64,000 nt of DNA from Actinomadura macra NBRC 14102. GTDB taxonomy: Bacteria; Actinomycetota; Actinomycetes; Streptosporangiales; Streptosporangiaceae. Under the pieces are notes generated by a model. It worked only from the letters and a program-made list of their open reading frames with translations, was not told the origin of the DNA and ran no database searches. The DNA is taken from NCBI RefSeq assembly GCF_001552215.1, contig NZ_BCQT01000006.1:434001-498000 (forward strand). Direction: 5' to 3'. Shown here in pieces: positions 56,542-64,000 of this stretch. The translations under genes and the position numbers were made by a program. The first letter of the stretch is position 1; each line of letters starts with the position of its first letter.

Positions 56542-58707
56542 ATGTTTGCTCGGCTCGCGCGCTTCGTCGTGAGACACCCATGGTGGACGATCGTTTCCTG
56601 GCTCGTGGTGGCCGCCGTCGTCATCGTGTTCTCCCCTAAGCTGACCACCGAGTCCGACCAGGGCGACTTCCTGCCCTCGAAGTACGAGTCGGTCCAGGCG
56701 ATGAAGGTCGCCGAGAAGGCGTTCCCGCAGCAGGAGGACACCTCCTCGCTGATCGTCGTGAAGCGGTCGGACGGCCAGGCCATGACCCCGGCCGACAATG
56801 CCCGGGTCAACCAGGCGGCCACGTCGCTGAACGCCAAGAAGCCTCCGACCGTCCAGACCTTCGCCACGGGCGCGGACGCCGTAGCTCCCAACAAGGCCGT
56901 CCAGGTGATCATGGTCCCGATGAAGGGCACCTCCACCGCGGACAGCGAGAAGCAGGGCGATGCGGTCAAACAGATCCGCAAGGATCTGCCACCGCTTCTG
57001 AAGGGCAGCGGGCTGGAGGCCAAGGTCGGCGGTGACGTCGCCGGCTTCGTCGACAACGAGGACTCCTTCAACAAGTCCTTCGAGATCGTCGGCATCGCCA
57101 CCCTCGTCCTGATCATCGGGCTGATCCTGCTGATCTTCCGGGCGCCGATCGCGGCGATCCTGCCGATCGTCGTGATCATGCTGACGATGCAGGTCTCGAT
57201 GGGCCTGATCGGAGCCGCGTCGAAGGTGTTCGGCTTCTCCGGCGACGACAGCCTCAACACCATCATCCTGATCGTCCTGTTCGGCATCGGCGCCGACTAC
57301 TACCTGTTCCTGATGTTCCGCTTCCGTGAACGGCTGCGGGCCGGGGACGACAAGAAGACCGCGATGATCACCGCGGTGGAGCGCGTCGGCGAGGTCATCT
57401 CCTCGGCCGCCGCCGCCATCGCCGTGACGTTCCTGGTCCTCCTGCTCGCGACCTTCGGCGTGTTCAGCGCCTGGGGCCCGTCCCTCGCCATCGCGGTCGT
57501 CGTGATGGGCATCACCTCCCTCACCCTCTTCCCGGCGATCGTCTCGCTGCTCGGAACGGCCGTGTTCTGGCCGTCCAAGGCGTGGAAGAAGCAGCCCAAG
57601 GGCACCATCTCCGCGGCGATCGGCCGCGGCGTGGGCCGCCGTCCCGCCGTCGCCGCGCTGCTCGCCGGCATCGTGATGGTCGCACTGGCCGCCGGCACCT
57701 TCGGTTTCAAGGCCGACTACGACTTCGCCGCGGGCTTCCCGCAGGACACCGAGTCGGCCCAGGCCACCAAGGACATGGAGAAGGGCTTCCCGCCCGGACT
57801 CACCACCCCCGTCCAGGTCTTCATCAAGAGCAACGACGGGAAGCCGGTCACCCAGCGGCAGCTCGCCGCCTTCAGCCAGGCCGCCAAGACCGCGCCCGGC
57901 GTCGGGAGGGTGCAGGAGCCCGTCCAGAACGCGGACAAGTCCGTCGCCCGCGTCGACCTGGTGCTCAAGACGAACCCGGTCTCCAACAAGTCGATCAGCC
58001 TGGTCAAGAACGACCTGACCCCGGCGGTGCACAAGATCGTGCCGGACGGCACCCGCGCCTACGTCGGCGGCCAGACGGCGATCTTCGCCGACATCAACAC
58101 CGTCAACAACCGCGACCTGTCGGTCATCCTGCCGGTGGCCGCGGTGCTGATCGCGCTGATCCTGGCCCTGCTGCTCCGGTCGGTGGTCGCACCGATCTAC
58201 CTGGTCATCTCGGTCCTGCTCGGCTTCGCGGCCACGCTCGGCTCCGCGGTGTACGTCTTCCAGGGCGCGCAGGGAGAGGCCGGCGTCACCTTCCAACTGC
58301 CGATCGTCCTCTACCTGTTCGTCCTGGCCATCGGAACCGACTACAACATCCTGATGACCGCCCGCCTCCGGGAAGAGGCGAAGGAGGGCAACGAGCCACG
58401 CCAGGCCGCCGCCCTCGCCGTCCAGCACGGCGGCCCCACGGTCGCCGCGGCGGGCCTCATCCTCGCGGGCACCTTCTCGGTCATGATGCTGGCCCCGGTC
58501 TCGATGCTCAAGCAGATGGGCTTCTCGGTCGCGATCGGCATCGCCCTGTCGGCCTTCGTGATGTCGGCCTTCCTCGTCCCGGGCATCACCGCCCTGCTGG
58601 GTCACAAGGCCTGGTGGCCGGGCCACGGCGACGAGCCGAAGAAGAAGCTCCAGGGCCCGCAGGACCCGATCCAGAACCAGTACGCCCCTTCGGGATACCA
58701 CCAGTAG
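56542..58707 (+). CDS. MMPL-family RND transporter
   Basis: A 721-residue inner-membrane transporter of the MmpL/ActII-3 type with two 6-helix halves, each preceded by an extracytoplasmic loop of ~150 residues. Proton-relay residues occur in LFGIGADYYLFLMFRFRERL and LAIGTDYNILMTARLREEA. Relatives export lipids, siderophores or drugs. AAGGAAG lies upstream of ATG 56542. No regulator or synthase is adjacent, so the cargo is not predictable. Two strong hairpins follow the stop. Confidence 0.94.
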   Translation: MFARLARFVVRHPWWTIVSWLVVAAVVIVFSPKLTTESDQGDFLPSKYESVQAMKVAEKAFPQQEDTSSLIVVKRSDGQAMTPADNARVNQAATSLNAKKPPTVQTFATGADAVAPNKAVQVIMVPMKGTSTADSEKQGDAVKQIRKDLPPLLKGSGLEAKVGGDVAGFVDNEDSFNKSFEIVGIATLVLIIGLILLIFRAPIAAILPIVVIMLTMQVSMGLIGAASKVFGFSGDDSLNTIILIVLFGIGADYYLFLMFRFRERLRAGDDKKTAMITAVERVGEVISSAAAAIAVTFLVLLLATFGVFSAWGPSLAIAVVVMGITSLTLFPAIVSLLGTAVFWPSKAWKKQPKGTISAAIGRGVGRRPAVAALLAGIVMVALAAGTFGFKADYDFAAGFPQDTESAQATKDMEKGFPPGLTTPVQVFIKSNDGKPVTQRQLAAFSQAAKTAPGVGRVQEPVQNADKSVARVDLVLKTNPVSNKSISLVKNDLTPAVHKIVPDGTRAYVGGQTAIFADINTVNNRDLSVILPVAAVLIALILALLLRSVVAPIYLVISVLLGFAATLGSAVYVFQGAQGEAGVTFQLPIVLYLFVLAIGTDYNILMTARLREEAKEGNEPRQAAALAVQHGGPTVAAAGLILAGTFSVMMLAPVSMLKQMGFSVAIGIALSAFVMSAFLVPGITALLGHKAWWPGHGDEPKKKLQGPQDPIQNQYAPSGYHQ

Positions 58708-58720
58708 GAAACCCACAGAC

Positions 58721-58780
58721 GTCGGGTTGTGGGGCCCCGGTCAGAAATGCCGCCCACAGACCAGGACCCCACAACCCGAC
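58721..58780 (+). terminator. Long stem-loop after the MMPL gene
   Basis: GTCGGGTTGTGGGG (58721-58734) pairs exactly with CCCCACAACCCGAC (58767-58780) across a 32-base loop, starting 13 bases after the stop. Confidence 0.7.
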
Positions 58781-58797
58781 ACCCTCCGAAACACGAA

Positions 58798-58819
58798 ACC
58801 CCCGGCGAAAGCCGGGGGT
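58798..58819. terminator. GAAA-tetraloop terminator
   Basis: ACCCCCGGC and GCCGGGGGT flank a GAAA loop, a 9-bp hairpin of the type common in actinomycete terminators. Confidence 0.8.
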
Positions 58820-59183
58820 CTCCTCGTTCCCGGACTCCAGCACGGCCGCCCCCGCGACCGACCACCAGTGCCCGATCCTCATACGGAATTGGGTCGCGGT
58901 AGGCCGCGACGCGGAAGTTCTCACACAGCCCGGCCGGAAGACCTCGACGCGTCCGACGCCACCTTCGCGGACCCTGATCTTGGCGCGCTCTGCCGTCTCG
59001 ACGAGCTTGGCTTGAGGTGGTGGGTCAGCGGCTCGAACTCGATTGTGCGGTCCTGCCCTGTGGGGTCGAGCCGGGTGGCCGATTGTTGGCGGAGGCGGTC
59101 CTGAGCCAGGCCGTTCTTTCTACTCCCAAAGAAAGCGCAGATCCTCACTCTCGACCACGATGACCCCGCCCGTGAACACGACT
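58820..59183. other. Non-coding stretch at the edge of the RHS debris
   Basis: About 360 bp without a supported gene. Short frames on the minus strand give no family-like sequence; GC content falls compared with the left flank. It is probably decayed sequence belonging to the RHS region. Confidence 0.5.
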
Positions 59184-59483
59184 TCATGACTGCACCCACC
59201 TGGTGAGGGTGGTGCTGGCCTCCAGGAGTTCGGTCCTGTACTCCTGGATGAGGTGCTTCCGCTCGGTGACGTCCATCACAAGCCGACGAACCCGCGAATA
59301 GGTGACGACAAGCCCGACGTCGCGATCCCATGCGACCGACTTGAGCCTGATTTCAAGGTCCGCCCCCCTCTTCCTTCCCATCGAGAAGCCGACCAACTCC
59401 AAATCCTTGATGCACGTCGGGCTTCCCAAGTCATAGTGCCCGGCATCGAGAACAGCATCCCGGGCACCCGTAGGCAATTCCAC
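59184..59483 (-). CDS. Orphan 99-residue protein or truncated gene 3' end
   Basis: The sequence (LPTGARDAVLDAGHYDLGSP, GRKRGADLEIRLKSVAWDRD, LVVTYSRVRRLVMDVTERKH) looks like genuine protein. The frame seems to continue meaningfully a few codons upstream of GTG 59483, where the RHS-like reading of the overlapping frame stops. It may be the 3' part of a truncated gene. By position after an RHS piece it could be an immunity-type protein; this is inference, as no family was recognised. No ribosome site is apparent. Confidence 0.5.
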   Translation of the reverse strand: MELPTGARDAVLDAGHYDLGSPTCIKDLELVGFSMGRKRGADLEIRLKSVAWDRDVGLVVTYSRVRRLVMDVTERKHLIQEYRTELLEASTTLTRWVQS

Positions 59484-59484
59484 T

Positions 59485-60735
59485 GCCAGCTTCGGCCGTT
59501 GGTGTCCGGGCCGGTGTAGGGGCTCGTTCCCGTCTGGTCGACTTTACCGAGCATATGGCCGACGACACTGCCGTCAACGCCGGGGTCCCCTTGATACAGG
59601 TAGGCGCGGCTGGAGACGACGGCACCTACGGAGTTGTAGATGTCCTCCTTCTGTCGGCTGCCGTCGGGCTTGTAGGCATAGTGCACCCGATAGGGCGCCG
59701 GACCGGCCGATGTCGATGGTGTCTGCGGACAATCCGCCGCGGCCACCGACCACATCATAGGTATGGGTAAGGGTTTCGGCGGGGAGCCCGCCCGCGGCTG
59801 GCAGATTCTCAGTTTTTAGAGTGCCGTCAAGGTTATAGCTCTGAGAGAAGCTGTAACTGCCTGCCAGCGGACCTTCGGAAGAAGGAATGGTGGTCGTGGT
59901 CGATTCTGGTCGCCCCAGGACGTCATAGCCGGTGATGCGATTGATGTAGTCACCGTTCTGGCCGTTCCTGATCGAGGAGGCCAGATATCCCTTGCCTCGT
60001 GGCGCGGTGTCGTAGAGCCACGAGGTCAGGCGCGGTCCGTCGGCGGATCCTTCCCGGACATCGAGCTTGCGGCCAAGTCCGTCATAGGAACGGAACAGGG
60101 TCTTGCCGCGCGCATCCGTCGTGGACCGCAGCCGGTCGAGGTCGTCGTAGCTGGAGGTCGTCGTACCGGTGTCGGGATCTTCAGTTCTGATCTTGCGACC
60201 GCGCAGATCGTAGATGTTCTGCCACGTGCGGCCGGCCGAGTCCTTGAGCTCTGTGAGATGGCCGGCGGGATCGTAGGAGTAGGAGGTGGCGTCATAGGCG
60301 CCGGTGGGGCTGTCACCGTTGTACAGGCGACGCTCGACGACCTGGCCGCGGGCGTCGGTGATCTGGGTGGCGGGTGTGGCCCCGGTCGGCGGGTCGACCG
60401 CCGTCCAGTTCCCTCCGTAGGCGGTCACGGTGCGCCACTTCTCCTGGGACGAGCCGGCCAGGAGGCGTTCCAATGTCTGGCGCCCCAGGCCGTCGTAGGA
60501 GTAGTGGGTCTGAGTCTCCACAGAATCGGGGGTGTCGACTCCGAAGAGCCTGGGTTCGGGGGCACCGGCGACCGAGTACATGCCGTACTCCTTGGCAAGT
60601 TTGCCCCGGCTGTCGTAGAAGGTGTCGCTGACCAGGCGGCCTTCCGGACCCAAAGCCTGAACCTGCCGAGGGCGCAACCAGCCGTCGTACAATTCGATGG
60701 CTGAAATTCTCTGCCCGTACCAAGGCCCCGTGCTC
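59485..60735 (-). pseudogene. RHS/YD-repeat gene remnant
   Basis: Minus-strand pieces of an RHS core. Piece one (~60735-59740) has canonical units: IELYDGWLRPRQVQALGPEG, TQTHYSYDGLGRQTLERLL, YDPAGHLTELKDSAGRTWQN, SYDDLDRLRSTTDARGKTLF. Near 59690-59758 the frame shifts and core sequence is lost. Piece two (~59700-59485) has VHYAYKPDGSRQKEDI and YLYQGDPGVDGSVVGHML. No N-terminal secretion part, no RHS C-terminal cleavage box (DPTGL-like) and no toxin tip are present. The upstream end breaks abruptly near 60735. GC is lower than in flanking genes, consistent with acquired, now decayed DNA. Confidence 0.85.
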
Positions 60736-61151
60736 TGGACAACAACGGGAAATACCTCTGGGTGGGCGGCGACTTCACCAACGTCAACGGGCAGAAACAG
60801 CAAGGACTGACCCGGTTCCCGAGCCTCGGCATCGCCGGTGACGTCAACCCGCCAGAACTCGTCCGCAAGCCCGCCGTCGCCAAACCCGATGGCACCACCG
60901 GACAGCTTCGCGTCACCTGGATTCAAACCTGGGACCGCGACAACAAGAAGCTCACGTACGAAGTGATCCGTGACGGGACCACCGTCGTGCACACCACCGA
61001 TTCCGAATCGAAGTTCTGGGATCTGAAGAATCTCAGCTACACCGACACGGGGCTCACACCGGGCAGCTCGCATACGTACTCGGTCCGCGCCATCGACCCG
61101 TTCAACAACCGGATCCGCTCTTCCGCCAGCGATCCCGTCCAAGCGGGCTGA
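60732..61151 (+). pseudogene. 3' fragment of a beta-propeller/fibronectin-III protein gene
   Basis: From 60732 the plus strand reads ALDNNGKYLWVGGDFTNVNG, a delta-60/propeller-like unit, then a fibronectin type III domain (GQLRVTWIQTWDRDNKKLTY, LTPGSSHTYSVRAID) and a stop at 61151. The 5' part of the gene is missing and the opposite strand immediately upstream is RHS sequence. An internal GTG 60762 could start a 129-residue protein, but there is no promoter or ribosome site, so it is treated as a fragment. Confidence 0.75.
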
Positions 61152-61170
61152 AAACGATCCGGCGGACGTG

Positions 61171-61195
61171 CCGGGCGGGCGGATCGCCCGCCCGG
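61171..61195. terminator. Bidirectional terminator
   Basis: CCGGGCGGGCG and CGCCCGCCCGG form an 11-bp perfect stem with a GAT loop, between the fragment ending at 61151 and the convergent GH9 gene. Confidence 0.85.
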
Positions 61196-61204
61196 ACCAC
61201 CTGG

Positions 61205-63001
61205 TCAGCCTAGAGAGATGGCGTTCAGGTACCAGCTGGTGTGGGGTAGCCATTGCTCGCCCCAGCGCCAGTCGTCGTCCTTGCCGGTCTGCGCGTAACC
61301 CTGGTCCCACAGGATGCCGCTGCCGTCCTCGTTCTTGCCGGTGATGCCGTTGACGATGCCTCCGGCGGTCTGGAGGAACTGCCAGGACGCGAGCCACAGG
61401 TACTGCGGGTTGTTGCGCCCGGAGCCGTCGAGCATACAGACGTCGTAAGGATTGGCCCCGAGAATCCAGTTGAGCTGGTCCGCGGCATACGAGCGCAGTT
61501 TCGCCGCGAATGACTGGTCATCGGAGAATTGTCGCGCGGCCAGCCGCGCGGCCGTGGCCAGCGAGGCGATGCGCGCGTTCTCGCCTTGCCACCACTGGTC
61601 TCTGGTCCGCGGCGTCACATTGTGCGGGAAGAAGAACTGGCTGGCCCGCTTGCCGTCCTTGTCCTGGACGAGCTGGCGGGCGTACCCGAACGGATTGCGG
61701 ACCTCCTGGGTGACCTCCAGCTCGAACCGCAGCGAGCGGCGGACGGCGTCGAGCGCCTGGTCCTTGGCGCGGCCGTCGGCGATGTCGGCGTAGGTGAGCA
61801 GGGCGACGACGGGGAGCCCGGCGTCGGACGGGTGGAAGTACGGCCGGTCCTTGTCGTCGGCTCGCCAGTAGTCGCGATAGCGGTTCCAGGACACCAGCCG
61901 GGACGCCAGCGCGGAAGCGCGCTTGTCGGCGGCCTGCTTGTAGGAGCCATCCTTGGTGGCGCGATACAGCTCAACCGCCGCGAGAAGGGCGTTGTAGTCG
62001 TCCTGGATATTCTCTTTACCGTCGTTGGTGAGGCGGACGTTGTTGGCCTCCAGATAGGCGAAGACGTCCTTGGCGGACGACAGGTAGTCGGCGCTCTCAT
62101 AGTCGCCGGAGACGTCCTGTGTGCTCGCGATGGCCAGCGCGGCGATCGCCACGCCACCGCCCTCCCGGTAGTTGACCTGCGCGGTGCCGAGGGTGCGCTT
62201 GACCGGGTCCTTCGGCGGGCCGGGCTGGCCGACGGAGCTGTAGAAGGACTGACCGGGAACGTGGACGCGCCGGATGTAGTCGGCGCCGTAGAGCCCCTCG
62301 TCCTGGAGCCAGGTGCGCAGCTGGGTGAAGTTCTCGTCCTTGCGCGCGGTGAGTTCCCGGTAGGAGACCAGCAGCGACCAGGCGGTGAGCGGAATCTGCA
62401 GCGTATTGAAATAGGATAGGTTCGACAATTGCGTGAAGTGTTTCCCGAAATCGCCGGTCGCGTCGTACCATCCGCCGTGCGCGTCGTACTTCTTGCCGGT
62501 GGTCCCGAGCGGTAGATGGTGGTCGAACTTGTCGTACTGGCCGGAGCACCGCCAGCCCTTGAAGTGGCGGACGACGTGCGCGAGCGTATAGCGCTCCAGC
62601 ACGGTGGCCTCGATCTTGAACTGGGCCGACCGGGCCGATCCGACCGCGATGTAGTAGTCGCCCGGCCGTTTCAGCTGCGAGAAGTCGGCGATCCAGTAGC
62701 GGCGTTCGTCCCAGTCCGCGACCGTGCCGGCGTCGTCGAGCCGTCCGCTGTGGACGGTCTGGCCGCTGCCGGCATCGACGATCTCGAACCCTTCCGGCGA
62801 TCCGCTCGCGGTGACGACCGCACGCTTGGGGGCGCCGGGGTCGTACCCCACGTTGTTGACGAAGATCCGCGCCGTCGTGTCGTCGTGCCGTGGCGCGCCC
62901 GCCGCCTCGGCCGGGGCCGCCGCCACTGCGGCGGCCGTGTACCCGGCTCCGACGGCGGCCGCGCCGATCAGAAAGCGTCGGCGATCGTGCCCTGCGTTCA
63001 T
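61205..63001 (-). CDS. Tat-exported glycoside hydrolase family 9 protein
   Basis: A 598-residue enzyme. The N-terminus has a twin-arginine signal (DRRRFLIGAAAVGAGYTAAA). Residues ~40-125 are an Ig-like CelD_N domain (ARIFVNNVGYDPGAPKRAVV). The (alpha/alpha)6 GH9 domain follows, with GGWYDATGDFGKH in place of the usual GGWYDAGD (one extra residue) and the C-terminal QLNWILGANPYDVCMLDGSG. The likely general acid lies in KNEDGSGILWDQG. Endoglucanase or exo-glucosidase action on beta-glucans is expected. The start ATG 63001 fits the signal peptide. It is divergent from a ROK regulator that probably controls it. Confidence 0.9.
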   Translation of the reverse strand: MNAGHDRRRFLIGAAAVGAGYTAAAVAAAPAEAAGAPRHDDTTARIFVNNVGYDPGAPKRAVVTASGSPEGFEIVDAGSGQTVHSGRLDDAGTVADWDERRYWIADFSQLKRPGDYYIAVGSARSAQFKIEATVLERYTLAHVVRHFKGWRCSGQYDKFDHHLPLGTTGKKYDAHGGWYDATGDFGKHFTQLSNLSYFNTLQIPLTAWSLLVSYRELTARKDENFTQLRTWLQDEGLYGADYIRRVHVPGQSFYSSVGQPGPPKDPVKRTLGTAQVNYREGGGVAIAALAIASTQDVSGDYESADYLSSAKDVFAYLEANNVRLTNDGKENIQDDYNALLAAVELYRATKDGSYKQAADKRASALASRLVSWNRYRDYWRADDKDRPYFHPSDAGLPVVALLTYADIADGRAKDQALDAVRRSLRFELEVTQEVRNPFGYARQLVQDKDGKRASQFFFPHNVTPRTRDQWWQGENARIASLATAARLAARQFSDDQSFAAKLRSYAADQLNWILGANPYDVCMLDGSGRNNPQYLWLASWQFLQTAGGIVNGITGKNEDGSGILWDQGYAQTGKDDDWRWGEQWLPHTSWYLNAISLG

Positions 63002-63064
63002 ACTCCACCACCTGGTGTCGTTGGAGCCCCCGTCGTGTCTCCCCTGTCGACGTAATTCGGTTAA

Positions 63065-63080
63065 GAACATTGCAATATTC
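63065..63080. promoter_or_regulatory. Candidate ROK operator
   Basis: GAACATTGCAATATTC is a 16-bp inverted repeat with a single mismatched pair and a perfect ATTGCAAT core. It sits in an AT-rich patch between the divergent GH9 and ROK genes, over the likely promoters of both. Confidence 0.6.
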
Positions 63081-63118
63081 TGTGATCTTGCGGTGAGGGT
63101 CAAGAGGGGGACGACGGG

Positions 63119-64000
63119 ATGATCGCGGGAGGCGGGCAGCCCGCGCTGCTCCGCCGCATCAACGAGACCACCGTGCTGGCCAGGCTGCACGAGGCCGGAC
63201 CGCTCCGGCTGGGCGATCTGAGCGACCGGACCGAGTTGTCCCGGCAGACGGTCGCGCAGGTCGTGGCCTCCCTCGCCGCGGACGGTCTGGTCGAGTACGT
63301 CGAGGCCGACCCGGCCGGCCGGCGTGCGCCCGGACGCCCGGCCCGCCTGGTGCGGCTGCGTCCGGACGCCGCCCATGTCGTCGGCATCGACATCGGACCG
63401 CATCGCACGCTCGTCATGGTCGCGGATCTGACCGGCCGCATCGTGGCCGAGGACCGCGGCGACAGCAGCCGCCTGCACAGCCGCGAGGAGATGCTCGCCC
63501 ATGTGCACGCGCAGGTCCGCGAGGCGCTGGACCGCGGCGGGGTCGCCCGGGAGACGGTGCGCGCGGTCGTGGCCGGCACGCCCGGAATCGTCGAGGCCGA
63601 GCACGGCGTCGTCGTCAAGGCGCCCGACATGCCCGGCTGGACGTCGATCGACCTGGCCGACCGGCTCCGTCCCGCGTTCGGCTGCCCGGTCGTCGTGGAG
63701 AACGACGTCAACCTCGCGGTCCTCGCCGAGCGCTGGCAGGGGCACGGGCGCGACGCCGGGATCGTGGTCGCGGTGCAGTGGGGCAGCCGCGTCGGCGCCG
63801 GCATCCTGGTCGGCGACCGGCTCCTGCGCGGGGCGCACGGCGCCGCCGGCGAGGTGGGCTTCCTGCCCGCGGACCAGGGGCCGCCGATCGGCACGGCGAG
63901 CCTCGGCCCGTTCGAGCAGAAGGTGGGAACGAGCGCCCTCGCCGAGTTGGCCGGGGACGACGCCTCGCCGCAGGACCCGGGAATCGCGACCCTCACGGCC
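63119..64000 (+). CDS. ROK-family transcriptional repressor (3' end outside window)
   Basis: 294 codons are visible without a stop. Residues ~8-75 form a winged helix (LLRRINETTVLARLHEAGPL, LSDRTELSRQTVAQVVASLA). A ROK sugar-binding fold follows (HVVGIDIGPHRTLVMVADLT, VVVENDVNLAVLAERW, GSRVGAGILVGDRLLRGAHG, GEVGFLP). Such NagC/XylR-type proteins repress sugar-use genes until a sugar binds. GAGGGGG lies eight bases before ATG 63119. The divergent GH9 gene and shared palindrome point to control by a beta-glucan breakdown product. Confidence 0.93.
   Translation, partial: MIAGGGQPALLRRINETTVLARLHEAGPLRLGDLSDRTELSRQTVAQVVASLAADGLVEYVEADPAGRRAPGRPARLVRLRPDAAHVVGIDIGPHRTLVMVADLTGRIVAEDRGDSSRLHSREEMLAHVHAQVREALDRGGVARETVRAVVAGTPGIVEAEHGVVVKAPDMPGWTSIDLADRLRPAFGCPVVVENDVNLAVLAERWQGHGRDAGIVVAVQWGSRVGAGILVGDRLLRGAHGAAGEVGFLPADQGPPIGTASLGPFEQKVGTSALAELAGDDASPQDPGIATLTA

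Noticed and set aside
58820..61200. Insertion sequence or transposase causing the RHS breakage
   Set aside because: No transposase motif, terminal inverted repeat or target duplication was found around the junctions.

Overview
The window is very GC-rich DNA with GTG starts, leaderless promoters, mycothiol chemistry (mca), an F420-type oxidoreductase and mycobacterial-style gene neighbours. It is the chromosome of an actinomycete, probably in the Streptosporangiales/Thermomonosporaceae area (inferred from gene content; no 16S or other marker is present). As I recall the Mycobacterium tuberculosis map, much of 1-37.6 kb keeps its Rv1080c-Rv1111c neighbourhood: greA, DUF4307, mca, a small membrane protein, the DUF255 thioredoxin protein, a Z-prenyl synthase, phoH2, a fumarase, glpX, DUF4245, xseB, xseA, an Rv1109c-like protein, ispH and DUF6542.

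Layout. 1-3.8 kb: end of rmuC, DUF6542 protein, ispH, Rv1109c-like protein. 3.8-8.6 kb: MarR regulator, xseAB, glpX, TetR regulator, DUF4245 protein. 8.6-15.2 kb: DUF1707 protein, DrrAB-type ABC pair, MFS exporter overlapping a small antisense gene, and a MocR regulator divergent from an EamA transporter. 15.2-19.7 kb: class I fumarase, membrane Ser/Thr kinase, class II fumarase. 19.8-28 kb: lytic-transglycosylase-like gene with a perfect CRP-type site and a probable c-di-AMP riboswitch in its leader, PhoH2, prenyl synthase, an uncharacterised protein divergent from a DHA2 exporter plus TetR, and an NlpC/P60 hydrolase fused to an FtsX/MacB-like domain. 28-37.6 kb: DUF255 protein, flavin disulfide oxidoreductase, RNase Z, F420-type oxidoreductase, the coupled mca operon, DUF4307, greA. 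37.6-46.3 kb: a 57-bp repeat pair, Lrp regulator divergent from hpd, two RDD membrane proteins, three tandem secreted M1 metallopeptidases. 46.3-58.8 kb: FIST-ROK-ilvA operon, MoxR-type ATPase plus VWA pair, a secreted esterase, metB-type enzyme, MMPL transporter. 58.8-61.2 kb: a lower-GC scrapyard holding RHS pieces and a fibronectin-III gene piece truncated head-to-head. 61.2-64 kb: a Tat-exported GH9 enzyme divergent from a ROK repressor that runs off the end.

How the genes work together. Central carbon metabolism (glpX, two fumarases, ilvA, metB, hpd), isoprenoid precursor supply and use (ispH, Z-prenyl synthase), thiol and redox defence (mca, DUF255, flavin oxidoreductase) and wall remodelling (transglycosylase, NlpC/P60) form the conserved backbone. 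Transport/regulator pairs, the M1 cluster and the RHS debris are accessory. No rRNA, tRNA, CRISPR array, insertion sequence or phage region was recognised. No wholly new system is evident. The most unusual items are the FtsX-like/NlpC-P60 fusion, the stacked CRP and riboswitch control of the muralytic gene, the 4-gene coupled mca operon with an NB-ARC-remnant protein, and the RHS decay junction.
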